The notes beneath the pieces were generated by a model. It saw only the letters and a program-made list of their open reading frames with translations, was not told the DNA's origin and ran no database searches. The translations under genes and the position numbers were made by a program. DNA of 64,000 nt from Dermacentor variabilis (lineage: Eukaryota; Arthropoda; Arachnida; Ixodida; Ixodidae): NCBI RefSeq assembly GCF_050947875.1, contig NC_134569.1, forward strand, positions 205,214,127-205,278,126. The letters run 5' to 3'. Shown here one piece after another: positions 10,293 through 21,572 of the stretch. Positions within the stretch are counted from its first letter, which is position 1, and every line of letters starts with the position of its first letter.

Positions 10293-12256
10293 TTAACAAT
10301 CGTCTGCAAATAACCGGGTGGTTATGTCGTTACTTATGTTATGAGCAATATCATTTATGTAAACTAGAAAAAGAAGTGGTCCTAAAACGGATCCCTGTGG
10401 AACGCCTGAGGTTATTTTCAATTGGTTAGATTTGTTACCATTTATTTGAACGTATTGTGTACGATATGTAAGATATGAGCGGATCCACATAACAACATCA
10501 TAATTTATATTCATTTCCATCAGTTTTTTAATTAATTCATTATGTACAACCAGATAGAAAACCTTCGAGTAATCTAAAAATATAGCGTCGACCTGCTTTC
10601 TATTGTTCAAGGAAGCTGAAAAATCGTTGATCGTTTCTATCAACTGTGTGACAGTCGAAAGGTGCTGTCTAAACCCGTGCTGGTTGGGAAAAAAAGCTTT
10701 CTTGTCTTCAAGGTAGGTGTAGATTGACTTTGAAACTATGTGTCCAAGTAGCTTGCAGCATACACACGTGAGTGAAATTGGCCGATAGTTTCCAATATGT
10801 TGCCTTTCACCAGACTTGTGAACCGGAACCACTTTTGCGAACAGCCAATCATCTGGGACCCGTTTTTGTTTCAGCGAAGAACTAAAAATGATCTCTAGAT
10901 AGTGAGCTACCCATTCCGCATATCTGCGCAGAAAGGCATTTGGTATGCCGTCTGGACCTACAGATTTCTTATCGTTAATTTTAAGCAAAAGAGCTACAAT
11001 GCCTTCATGCGAAACCTGAACATTAGGCATTGGTGAAGTGTACGGGGATTCTAGAGAGAGGGGAGAAAGACCATCTGCAGAAGGGTCAGTAAAGACAGAT
11101 TGAAAAAAATCATTAAAACATACTGCCATACGCAAGTTGTCCGGCACAAGTTCGTCATTAGCGACAATGACACTTGGACCTTCGTTATTATGCGACAAAT
11201 GGCGCCAAAAACGGTGCGGATCGTGCTTCATAAAATTAGTTAATGTCACGTCATAGTAATTTGTTTTAGCAGCAGCCATATTTGTGCACAATATAGAGCT
11301 TAGCGCCGAAATTTTATTCTGATCTTTGTTTGACTTCTGTCTCTCACGGTTAATTTTCCGCTTTAAATGTATAATTTCGCGGGTTATCCACGGGTTCCGT
11401 TTATTTATTTTCTTCTTCCGAGTTGGCACGAATCTGTTCACGCAGTAAAAAACAATATCTTTAAACGCAATCCACATCGCATTGACGTCATCCATTGAAG
11501 TTAATTCATCAAAACACAGCGAAAGATGATCAACAATGCTTGTGTCATCGGCTCTATCGAAGCACAGAACATCCGTAGTACAACCAGCGTTCGGTTGTAC
11601 AGCGGTAGACTTTATCTCCACATAAACTAGCTTATGATCCGAGAGGCCGGTTTCAACCGATACGTCGTAGTCTTCAAATCGCCCGTCTAGGAACACCAAG
11701 TCTAATACAGATCTTGATTTCCCAACTACGCGTGTGCACTCATGAACTACCTGTTGTAAATCCTTACTGCAAGCTATTTCTAGAAGTAGTTCACAATGGC
11801 CATCTTCGCGAGGCTGAGCGCTAAGCGTGGACCAATCAATCCCTGGTAAGTTGAAATCACCAGCAATGATTATGCGACAGCTGCGATTTTTAAGGCTTTC
11901 TAAGTAAAGCTGCATATCTTCAAGATAGGAAATGGGTGATTTAGGCGGTCTATAAACAGTTCCAAGAATTATCCTTGTTTTATATAGCTTAATTTCACAC
12001 CAGATGCTCTCATGTGTTGGAATGCCAGTAATTTGCACACAGTCAATATCGGCCTTGAATACAATAGCAACTCCCCCCCACGAGCATCGCGGTCTCTTCG
12101 TATGATTTTGTAATTAGGTGGTACGAGCTCTTGGTCTTGTATTTCGGGCCGCAGCCATGTGTCGGTTATTGCAAGCACATGGGGATCGTAATTAGCCAGG
12201 ATATATTCTAAGTCTCCAATTTTGTTTACTAAACTTCTAGCGTTCAAATTGATCAA
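10293..12256 (-). pseudogene. Endonuclease plus reverse transcriptase of the CR1-like LINE
   Basis: A 581-codon open segment (10293-12038) holds the second half of the endonuclease (AGDFNLPGIDWS, then GLSDHKLV with its catalytic Asp-His pair). RT motifs follow: IGNYRPISLT, QHGFRQHLST, FLDYSKVFYL (AFD altered to VFY), SGVPQGSVLGPLLF and RLFADDC. The endonuclease N-terminus (11969-12256) is in another frame, and the join falls in a run of seven G at about 12,073-12,079, consistent with a one-base loss. A TAA directly after FADDC ends the frame. Confidence 0.85.
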
Positions 12257-12502
12257 GCGGAAGGCATTCGAATCACATTTTGTGTTCCGTCAGTCATCCG
12301 TACCAGCAGTAGGGCGTCTGCTAGGATACGGAACCTTCACACGGCTGCGCCTTGATTGATCCCACGTGTGCACGTCAGAGTCCACATGCAGTTTGTCGTA
12401 ATTCAAGCGCACGCGATGCCCGTCCTCCCTTTCGTGTTTCGCGGAATCCCAAAGCATTTTACGCTTCGCCAGCGTTTCTTTCGAAAAATCATCGAAAAAT
12501 CA

Positions 12503-13236
12503 GCGCAAAACAACGGCCACAAGAAAGACGACCAGAACAAGGCGCTACTCTCAACTGACATCACTTTATTGCGTCACTCCTTTATAGACAGCAGAATCTA
12601 GAAGAACATGCGCTGTGAACACCATGTGCAGGAACCACCAACATCCGATCCACAAGAGCACATGTGCACCCATGCGACAGAAAAAAAAAGACCATATTGA
12701 GCACTGTACAAGGTTAAAGAAGGCAAAACTAATGCACTGTGACCCCAATGACTTTATGAAGAAAGCTTCCGATAACTCTCGCGCGGTGGTATCACGGCTC
12801 TTTTTCAAAATCGTAGTATCACGAAACATTGCGAACATGAGCGATCCATACCAACAAGCACAGGTTCCCATTTGGTTCAACATTGTAAAATATGGACGCG
12901 CAAAGCCACGTTTCGTGATACTGCTATTTTGAAAAAGTGCTGTGATACCACCGCCCAAGAGTTATCGGGAGCTTTCTTGATACAGTCATTGGGGTCACAG
13001 TAAATTGGTGTGCCTTCTTTACCCTTGTGCAGTGCTCAATATGGTTTTTTGGATTCCGTCGCTTGAGTGCGCTCTTGTGATCGGATGTTGGTGGTTCCTG
13101 CACATGGTGCTCATTGCACATGTTCTTCTACATTCTGCTATCTATAAAGGAGTGACGCAATAAAGTGATGTCAGTTGAGGGTATCGTATTGTGCTGGGGG
13201 GGGGGGTCGTCTTTCTTGTGTCCATTGTTTTGCGCT
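12503..13236. repeat. Long palindrome B, about 0.73 kb
   Basis: Two inverted arms of roughly 330 bp (about 12503-12832 and 12907-13236) pair around a centre near 12,869 with about a 70-bp spacer. Mirrored landmarks are GCGCAAAACAA at 12,503 against TTGTTTTGCGC at 13,225-13,235, the run beginning TCAACTGACATCACTTTATT against its complement at about 13,150-13,172, and ATCACGAAACATT against ACGTTTCGTGAT. Arms differ by scattered substitutions and small indels. No transposase. ORFs inside are shadows of the two arms. Confidence 0.85.
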
Positions 13237-15820
13237 AAACAAAGTATTTATGGATTCGCACCAACTAGCCCGCCAACGCATTGTGTTGAACGCAAGGAAA
13301 TGCGGCTTTGCCTTGTTTGACTGTGTTGTGGGCACTTCTGAAGTACTGCCTGTCCAATAACCTTGGTGACATGGAAGTGCACTCCACCTCTCTGCGTTGC
13401 TTTCTGTTTCATTGTGGCATCACATCACATTATAATCATAATGTGTATGTACTTTTTCCTCATATTCCTATCCTTGTGTTATATTTGCTGTCGTATTATT
13501 TATGCGCAATTTACCAGTGCTCCAAGTTCCATTTTATCGCAAAGTAAACTACTGGTACCTAAAGTTCTGTATATCAGAAAACCAAAGCCGAACTGCCGAA
13601 CACTATCGAGCAGCAGCCTTAGTGCAGTGTCAAGTAGTCAGATTTTATTGGTCATGCAGAGGCGCATAGCGTACCTCTTTATTACTTGCTGAACAATTAA
13701 GCTATGTGAAAACTGAATATTTATGTAGCTTCAACCACATGCTATTGGCCATTGCGCCTGCCCTCTGCAAATGTGGAAGATTATCACGGCATTTCTTTTT
13801 CTAGGTCTTTTTCCTAATTACAGTGGTATTACTGCATGTGTAAGTAGGAAACGGATCACATAGGCATTCAAAGGCCAACAATGTGTAAACTTGGGGTTTG
13901 ATGACTCAGAATAAGTAGAAATACACCATAAACGATTGACAATTAACTTTTACTTGACACAGGGCTAGAGCATACAGTAAGCATACTGTGTGCTCATACG
14001 GTGTCACATAAATTGAAATTTTAATGCAGCTTTCCAGTGTATACTTCTATTGTTGCATTCTGTCAGAGGGATGGTAATGTTTCGCATGTCTAGCAACTAG
14101 ATTGTCTATATACAGTAGTAAAAATGTGCGAACTATATTTCTTAATGATTTGATAGAATGTGTAAAAAAATAAAGCCACACAATCAACGCACAGTGATGT
14201 CACTTTCTCTGCACATGTTGCAGGTTCAAAAAAGTATGGCGGAAGCTGTTGCCAAGGTTCCGACCGGAAAAGAAAGCCAGTATAAAAGGGTCCATACCAC
14301 TGATCTCTAGTACAGGTGGTGGACAGCACATCGAGCGCCCTCGACTGAAGCCAACCTTGTCCCAGAAGTTGGTGCTTCACAACTTTGCACCAGCACTTCG
14401 TTTCCACGGGTGTGTTGCATTTCTTCCCCTAACATGCCTGCCTGATGCGCCATAAGCTACTCAAGCAGTGTTTAGAGGTGTCCAGAATTTTTCCATTGGA
14501 GTGTCCACAGTGCCGCTAACATAAGTGCCGTGCAATGGAAACACTGGTAAATGAGAAAAAAACTTGATGTAAGAGAACACTATCATATACGGGTTCAGAT
14601 TGTCATAAAAATGCTTACCAGACATGTAGAGACCTCCTAAAATGTGAAAAACCACAAAGAAATTTTTTTCGGCAGCAATATTATCTGATCGCACGCACTA
14701 GTTAGTCCACCGTATGCCCTGCCTCCAGGACAAGCGACTGCATGACACCGCATTTCCACTGGCTTCACCTGCATCTGGTGCGGTGTGCTGCATCCAGCAA
14801 AACATATTAGAAATCAGTGGTGCACAGTGCTTTCTGTCCCTTTTCTCGACGCCTACTGAACACATGGTAAACTGTTTCCAAAGCAGAAAAACAGAGGGAA
14901 AGGGCTCTGAACACATTGCATTTTAAAGTGGCTGGTACTGGGTAATGCAAGTACTGTGGCGTAGTAGATTTGCACCAGGCAACCTAGGAGCCCAAAAAGA
15001 CTGCTGGTTACTTACAAATGGCCAACATATTGTGAGCATGTCGAAGTTCTTTTTTTATTCTCATCGCTTATTTAGCTAGCGGAGAAAGCTTTCACAACTA
15101 GAGAAGAAGCCTTGGAAGCATGAAACACTTCACAAAACCAGCTTCAATATATCATGTGTCTGCATCACATAATTTCATGGCTGCATGAGTGAACCCTCTG
15201 GTTAACATGTAAGAGTGTTCATGATGTTTGCCATGGATTGTCCACTTTCTCTACAGGTGAACCCAATCTTGAGATTTAAGCTGATGTTGCGTTTACAGAA
15301 CTTGTGGCCGAGAGCCAACTTTTGAGAATGCAGATTGAGCTCGACAGATTAAACGCCAGAACAAGTCATTGAGGATTTCATATCAAGAGTCTTCAAAGGC
15401 CAGTTCACTTAGTGGTGTTGATATTCTGCTCAAAGTTGTCGATGGTTACGTTCATATGGGGCCCAAGCGTAGCGGTAACAACTTCACTTGGAGTATATAG
15501 CGAGGGTGTACTCGACGTAAGCTGGGGGCTTTTTTCTGCGTTTTCAAAACTGGTTTCGTGTACAGTTGAGATTTTCAAATTTTGCATTGTTTATTAGGTG
15601 TTGTGTCCTGTGTCCTTTTCCTGCTGCTTCTTAGTTAAACACCTGAATAGTGAACACAGCTTGACCTTTTGCTTGATTTTCTAGATTACATGCCCTTGAT
15701 GCAAAACAATTTTACTTCAAAACTGCTTGTACCATACTGAAAAAATAACTTGAAGCACCCATAGCCACCAATAACCCGCAAGAGATGATTATGAAAATTG
15801 TAATATTGTTTTTTGATCTA
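13237..15820. other. Intergenic or intronic stretch, no gene seen
   Basis: AT-rich. The first 60 bp still resemble the right flank of the hairpin at 40.8 kb (ACCAACTAGCCCGCCAACG against ACCAACTCGCCCAGCAACA). Beyond that no domain, RNA or repeat family is recognised; frames of 60-109 codons are random-looking. Confidence 0.4.
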
Positions 15821-16110
15821 CAGGGTGTCCTAGCTATCGTGCACCAAGATTTATAAATATGTAAATGCAATGTAACTAGACAGAACGAAGGTAATGTTGT
15901 TTGCCATCGCTCGGAGATACTCAGATTATTTTTTGCATTCCGCCTAATTACATAATTTTTAATTAGTTAATAAACATCTAAAATAATTAAATGAAAAGTG
16001 TAAATGAATAGTTGTAGAGCAATATTAAAGCCTCCCGATACGCACTTCTGTTACTCATTGTGTGCTACATAAAAGTGTTTTTCCAAGGAATAAGCCTGCG
16101 AATACACGTA
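15821..16110 (+). repeat. CAGGGTG-ended arthropod-type repeat, copy 1
   Basis: It begins CAGGGTGTCCTAGCTATCGT and continues with an AT-rich body. The same terminal motif opens the minus-strand copy ending at 49,071. The right edge is approximate. No ORF. Class unknown; probably a non-autonomous element. Confidence 0.5.
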
Positions 16111-16667
16111 AAGTGTCATGAGTGGCCAGTCACCTGTCAATTTTGTGGTGCAAAGCCACGAATACAACTTAAATGGTTTCTTTTGAGAAATAGATTTAGC
16201 TGAGAAAATTATCCTTCTTTATGCAGCCTGTGGAGAACAATGTTTCTTAGACATGGCCATGGCCCTCAAGGAAGGTGCCGAGGCCACGGGCAGTTCCTCC
16301 AGTGACTGCGAAAAGGTCCCCTGGGGCACAAGTCTAATCTGGCACCCCCACCTTTCTCCTGCGGCTTTTCTGTCTATTTAGCTAACCAGGTGGGTCAAAC
16401 AGGGCAAAGGGAAAAAAGAATCAACAGATTCAAACATAGAACTTGCTCAAGCTCAAGCATTTCGTCCAAATGCCATAATTTTAAATCACCCCAAATAATT
16501 CTTGTGTTTGATAGTCTATGCACATCGAGTGAAAGTGCAGCTTGATGCTTGCTTCTTGCTGACATCATTCTTATGCTACATAATTCATCTATTTAAATTC
16601 CCTATTTCTCCCATTGAAGCAACTTTACATTCATCATACGAAACCTTGCAGATGAGTTCCCGAAACT
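16111..16667. other. Intergenic stretch, no gene seen
   Basis: No recognised gene or element up to the target site of the LINE inserted at 16,679. Confidence 0.4.
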
Positions 16668-16678
16668 TGCTGATGAGA

Positions 16679-18756
16679 GGTAGGGTTTAGACCATCTCTT
16701 TCCACGCAGGACGTCATGCTACTGCTAAAAAGACAGGTTATTGACAACAGGACTAGAGACGTCAGGGGCATTCTTACACTAGACTTGTCCAAAGCCTTCG
16801 ACACCGTGTCGCACGACTTCATATTAAATGAGATTTCGGCATTGAACTTAGGAGGTAGATTTTTCGCGTTTGTGGAGTCCTTCCTGAGGGGCAGGACGGC
16901 GGTCGTCAAGGTGGGGCAGACCAAATCAGAACCATTCCCGCTAGGAAACAGAGGCACGCCACAAGGGGCGGTGATCTCCCCCCTCCTATTTAACATTGCA
17001 ATGCACGGACTCTCGAAGCGGCTGGCCGCCGTGCCAAACGTGGGACATGCGCTGTACGCCGATGACATTACGATCTGGTGTCCGGGAGGCTCGGAGGCGG
17101 CCGTGGAACAGGCACTCCAGGAGGCCTTGGACGTGACCGAGTCCTTCTTGGAGGGCACGGGTCTCCGACTCTCCCCGACCAAGTCAGAGCTCATGTTATA
17201 CAGACCGGCAAGGCAGGGGGTTCGGGGGCTCGTGCCGCTCGAGCAAATCCCCATAGATGTATACACGCGGGACGGCCAGAAGATCCCCAGGGTGAATTCG
17301 ATTAGAGTTCTCGGATTGTTGCTCGATGCCAGGGGCTGTAATGCCAAAACCATTGCGCATCTGACCGCCAAAACCGAGAATATTCTCAGATTAATCATGA
17401 GAGTCTCCAATAAGAAGGGGGGCCTAGGCGAGGACAACCTACTTAGGGTGCATCACGCTTTTCTTATGAGCCACATCAACTATGTGGTCTCGGCCCTGCA
17501 GTGGACAAAGACTGAAAGGGACAAGCTTGACACGTTGATGCGGAAAAGCGTCAAGAAGGTACTGGGTATTCCGATCACGGCGAGCACGGACAGGCTAATG
17601 CAGCTCGGCGTTCATAACACGGCCCTCGAACTCATAGAGGCGCAACGAGCGGCGCAGATCACGAGGCTTTCGGGCTCCAGCGCCGGTAGGCGCCTCTTGG
17701 AGGCTGCGTGCTTGCAGCCGCGTTTCAGTCACAGCGAGGTGGTTCAGCTGAACGAGAACTCCAGAGGGACCTACGTCGTCAGTCCCTTCCCTAGAAACGT
17801 TCACCCGCAACATAATGCGGGCAGGCGAGCAGCTCGTGCCAGGGCGATATTGAAGAAAACGGTCGGCATGGAAGCCTTCGTGGACGCAGCTCAATATGGG
17901 CGCTCCGGTAAATTCACGGTCACGGCGGTAAGCGAAAAGGGCGAGCTCCTATCTGCGGCCTCGGTAGGCGCTGTGACGGCCGACGTGGCAGAACAGGTGG
18001 CGGTGGCGCTGGCGATGCAGGATTCAAAAAGGCCGTATATCTACACTGACTCACGCGCGGCCGTCAGGGCATTCGCTACGGGAATGGTTGCGAAACAGGT
18101 GGAGGTGATTCTGAAAAACAAGTCCAGAACTAATTGTGACCCCGTGCATTATATTATATGGTTCCCAGCTCACAGGGGCGACAACGTGCTGCCGGGCCAC
18201 CCGAACCCCAATGAAATTGCTCACCGCCGTACGCGAGAATTAACGCGCCGCGACGGCGATGGGGCTACATTGGATCCGGAGGAGCTCGGCCACAGCGACC
18301 CGTTATTAACATTTCACGAGATCGTCTCCCATTATAAAGAGGAACGCAGGCGCTTCCCGCCTCCGCATCCAAATCTATGCAGATCACAATCGATCACGCT
18401 TAGGATGCTTCAGACGAGGTCATATCCCTCCCGAAGTTTCTTAAGCAGGATTTCACCAGAAATTGACCGACAGTGCCCGGATTGTGGGGAGGTTAGCACT
18501 CTACCTCATATGCTCTGGCAGTGTCCTGCGTTACGGGATACGTCCCTCACCAGCGAACGGGACTGGGACGAGGCCATATCTAGCACGCAACTTAAGCTCC
18601 AGTCCATGGCCGTCCAGAGGGCCCGTGAAAGAGCGGAGAGGCTTGGCCTCCCCATTCCGACATGGGAGCAGCCAGCGGCGAGCCGGGGGCCCCAACGGGT
18701 CTCCACCGGCTAGTCCCTCAGGACCTGAATAAAAGTTCATTGTCTGTCTGTCTGTC
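16679..18756 (+). mobile_element. I-type LINE, 5'-truncated, with an 11-bp target duplication
   Basis: The insertion is bounded by the direct repeat TGCTGATGAGA at 16668-16678 and 18757-18767. It begins inside the RT domain, ends with AATAAAAG and a (TGTC)n tail at about 18,740-18,756, and holds one open frame. RT followed by RNase H and a Cys-His knuckle places it with the RNase H-bearing LINEs (I-group in a broad sense). The second family member in this window is the split copy at 49.4-58.1 kb. Confidence 0.9.
16680..18713 (+). CDS. LINE RT-RNase H polyprotein, N-terminally truncated, open frame
   Basis: The frame is already open at the insertion edge (VGFRPSLSTQDV); the first ATG is at 16716. 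Residues counted from that Met: RT motifs LDLSKAFDTV (about 23-32), GTPQGAVISPLLF (about 82-94) and ALYADDITIW (about 112-121, both catalytic Asp kept). Then come the thumb with NSIRVLGLLL, and RNase H with acidic residues in FVDAAQYG, DVAEQ and IYTDSRAA plus IIWFPAHRGD. A terminal CPDCGEVSTLPHMLWQCP knuckle of CCHC type closes the protein. In an intact LINE it would copy the element's RNA and remove the RNA strand. The endonuclease and first RT motifs are lost through 5' truncation, so it cannot retrotranspose on its own. Absence of internal stops over about 2 kb suggests a recent insertion. Confidence 0.9.
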   Translation, partial: VGFRPSLSTQDVMLLLKRQVIDNRTRDVRGILTLDLSKAFDTVSHDFILNEISALNLGGRFFAFVESFLRGRTAVVKVGQTKSEPFPLGNRGTPQGAVISPLLFNIAMHGLSKRLAAVPNVGHALYADDITIWCPGGSEAAVEQALQEALDVTESFLEGTGLRLSPTKSELMLYRPARQGVRGLVPLEQIPIDVYTRDGQKIPRVNSIRVLGLLLDARGCNAKTIAHLTAKTENILRLIMRVSNKKGGLGEDNLLRVHHAFLMSHINYVVSALQWTKTERDKLDTLMRKSVKKVLGIPITASTDRLMQLGVHNTALELIEAQRAAQITRLSGSSAGRRLLEAACLQPRFSHSEVVQLNENSRGTYVVSPFPRNVHPQHNAGRRAARARAILKKTVGMEAFVDAAQYGRSGKFTVTAVSEKGELLSAASVGAVTADVAEQVAVALAMQDSKRPYIYTDSRAAVRAFATGMVAKQVEVILKNKSRTNCDPVHYIIWFPAHRGDNVLPGHPNPNEIAHRRTRELTRRDGDGATLDPEELGHSDPLLTFHEIVSHYKEERRRFPPPHPNLCRSQSITLRMLQTRSYPSRSFLSRISPEIDRQCPDCGEVSTLPHMLWQCPALRDTSLTSERDWDEAISSTQLKLQSMAVQRARERAERLGLPIPTWEQPAASRGPQRVSTG

Positions 18757-18767
18757 TGCTGATGAGA

Positions 18768-20240
18768 TTAGAGGGCGGCGTGCACCCCAGGCTTCGATAT
18801 GCATTGAGGAGCTTCGTATCTTGCAAATGTTACAAATACTCCTGCTAAACAAGTTCTTGGTGTCATACAAGGTTATTTGTGAATACGAATTTGCCTAAAT
18901 TGGGAAAACAGTCAATCTAAAATATGTCAAGCGATATCGCTGACAATGCACACACATTCCAACTGAACTAAAAACAAATAAATATAGCACCAAATGGAAG
19001 AATCATTGGCATGATGCCATTCTTTCAGTGGAATAAAATCTGTCCTGCGTAGTAAATCTATAATCCGTTATAATCCAGACTACTAAATACCTCATGAGGG
19101 TTGTGACGTGAAATATACATGTTGTATTTATTCATCATTTTTTTTTACTTTAAGACCCGATAATGCTTAAACAGCAGTGAAAGTACTGCGATCACAGTAC
19201 TTAATACTTTATATTGCTCCAGAAATCCGCTTCTCTGCCGATCGCAGCATCCGACACTAACAATTTTTGACAGAAAATGCGAGACAGAAGGCACGTAACA
19301 CTTACACTTAGGGTGGTGCTATTCACTTTGATTGTTTGAGAACGAAACCCATAATGTACATGTTATGGCCCTACTTGTCATTACCTTTGAACAACAAGAA
19401 GGTAGGGGGTTTGCATTTTACAAAACTGCATGGAGGTTTTTACTGTGGGTAATTAAAATTAGAAACCTTCACAGCTGATACCAAATGCATTCTCCACAGC
19501 TTTAGGCTATACAGGTGCACTACTTTACACAGAACACACTCTTTACCTCGTGACTGCCCAGATGGTGATTCAGATTCTTCAAAGGTGTTTCATTGTACGG
19601 GATGGCACATTGCGCTTCACTTATTTGCAGATTATTGCATTCCATTTGTGTCATATGAGGTAAATCCATTAGAGAGTTTTAACTTGCCCTAACTGTATTA
19701 CAGCTGTGTACTGGCAAACTGGCAGCAGCTTGCAGTGCTTGTGGAAAAACAATTGTAACTGCAATATTTATGTGTAACTGCTAGTCACAGGCATCGGCAA
19801 CAGCAATGGTTAGGGTACACTTGTTTGTTCTACATTGGGGTATGCATCCTCCACCAGAAAATAGTTTTTTTCGTCTTCCTCTTCTACCACATTGGAATGT
19901 GAAATGGGGTGTAATTTGCAGGGTATACTCTTGCATAAACTTCATGAGCATTTTCTTCTTGTCTGTGCCACAGATCATTGTTGCTACGACTGTAAAAGCA
20001 GGGTGCCTGTTTACAGCACCCGAAGGGAACAGTCTGTGAATCTGTAACGAACAGTAAGGATAATGAATAATCGAATAATTTTTAGTAATTTTCAACAAAT
20101 TTAGCACACTTTGGTTTCAACTGTCATGTTTTTCAAACTAATGTTGGCACAAGGTTTGACTGCAGGGTGTCATATTGTGTGAAAGAGTGCACTTGTGCAC
20201 ATAACACCTCATCGGCAACATTCTGCCGCACAGAATGCCA
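18768..20240. other. Intergenic stretch, no gene seen
   Basis: AT-rich, no recognised gene, RNA or element; frames up to 108 codons without motifs. Confidence 0.4.
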
Positions 20241-20248
20241 TTAGCTTT

Positions 20249-21564
20249 TCATTTCATTTCATTTCATTTCATTACCTTAAAGACCCCTTGCGGGGTATTA
20301 CATAAGGGGTGGGCGGTACAAAAATACAGGAGGTAGCCCACTATCTTATTTTGAAGGCAGAATACTCGTTACTTCATCCACGAAGGCAGATGAGCTGGTG
20401 ATGGCAGCGACGTGGTGCGGAAGGCCGTTCCAGTCTTTAGCTGTACGATGAAAAAATGATGACGAGCAGGTGACAGTGCGCGCGCTAGGGCGAGCAACAT
20501 TTAGTGGGTGGCCTGTGCGCAGCGATATGCGTGAAGGTGGTACAATGTAAGGTGCGTGGCGAAGCGAGCTGGTGAAGAATTTATGGAATAATGATAAGCT
20601 CGCGATACGGCGACGGTGCGCTAATGTGTCCAAACCAGACTCTACTTTTAATGGTGGTACGCTGATATCATATGAGTATGTCGAGTGAATGTATCTTACG
20701 GCGCGGTTCTGTATGGATTCTAATGCGTTGCTGAGGTAAATCTGGTGAGGATGCCATATGGGTGATGCGTATTCGAGTTTTGGCCTAACCAGTGTTTTAT
20801 ATGCTAGTAGTTTTACTTGTTGAGGAGCGTTGCGGAGATTGCGTTTCAGAAATCCCAAGGTTTTGTTAGCAGATGATATGATGTTAGTTATATGCGAGCA
20901 CCAGTTTAAATCATGCGTGATCGTAATGCCTAGGTACTTAATAGAGTTTACAGTGTCGATCGGGGTGTCATTAATTGTGTAGATAAAGTCATGCCGATTA
21001 CGGCTGCGGGAAATTGACATAGATTTACATTTATTATTGTTTAGTACCATTAACCATTGATCACACCAGGCTGTAATGTTGTTCAGGTCATGTTGAAGAT
21101 AAATGCAGTCATTACTATTAGTAATAGTTCGATAGAAAACGCAATCATCAGCAAACATACGAATCTGAGAGGAAACATGCAATGGAAGATCGTTAATGTA
21201 TATTAGGAACAGGAGGGGACCTAAGACTGAACCTTGGGGTACGCCTGATGTTACGGGAAGAAATTCTGAGGTAGTATTGTTAACACTGACGGACTGTGAT
21301 CGGTTACTAAGAAATTCTTTTATTCATGCTAGGACATTGGGGTGGAAGTTCAAGCGAGAAAGTTTTAATAATAAGCGTTGATGAGCTACTTTATCAAACG
21401 CCTTTGCAAAGTCAAGGAAAATTATATCGGTCACAGTGTTAGTATCGAGGTTTGAGTGTAGGTCATGAAGAAATGTAGCTAATTGAGTGTCACATGACAG
21501 CCCTTTACGGAAGCCATGTTGCGACGGATGAAAAAAGTTATTACTGTCTAGGAAATTCATTACG
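20249..21564 (-). mobile_element. CR1-like LINE, 5'-truncated
   Basis: Minus strand. The 3' end is a (TGAAA)n-type tail at about 20,249-20,275 preceded by CCCCGCAAGGGGTCTTTAAGG. The 5' end is cut at 21,564. Flanking direct repeats TTAGCTTT at 20241-20248 and 21565-21572 look like the target duplication. Only part of RT remains. Confidence 0.85.
20346..21564 (-). pseudogene. CR1-like reverse transcriptase fragment with one stop
   Basis: From the truncation: FFHPSQHGFRKGLS, FLDFAKAFDKVAH (catalytic Asp), then a TGA at 21324-21326 where relatives have a Trp codon. The same frame continues: SGVPQGSVLGPLLFLIYINDL, RMFADDCVFY (catalytic Asp pair), IKYLGITITHDLNW, LVRPKLEYASPIWHPH and a C-terminal DWNGLPHHV. 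Apart from that one nonsense codon the frame is open over about 400 codons. Motifs match the copies at 9.2-12.3 and 36.2-37.8 kb. Confidence 0.85.
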
Positions 21565-21572
21565 TTAGCTTT

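Larger units (their letters stand above)
9178..12310 (-). mobile_element. CR1-like LINE with endonuclease and RT, inactivated
   Basis: Minus-strand non-LTR retrotransposon. From right to left: endonuclease start (LINLNARSLVNKIGDL, 12,256), RT core, RT thumb and C-terminal part (9,490-10,206), an untranslated tail, and an AATAAAAATAAATAAAAA-type tail at about 9,180. The C-terminal IKYLG, LRPKLEYAS-like and WNSLP motifs are those of the CR1/Jockey group. No ORF1 is visible, so the copy is probably 5'-truncated near 12.3 kb. The 3' end lies just beyond the solo LTR. Confidence 0.8.

Noticed and set aside
12352..13121. ORFs within the long palindrome
   Set aside because: Mirror-image frames in both arms are explained by the inverted repeat.
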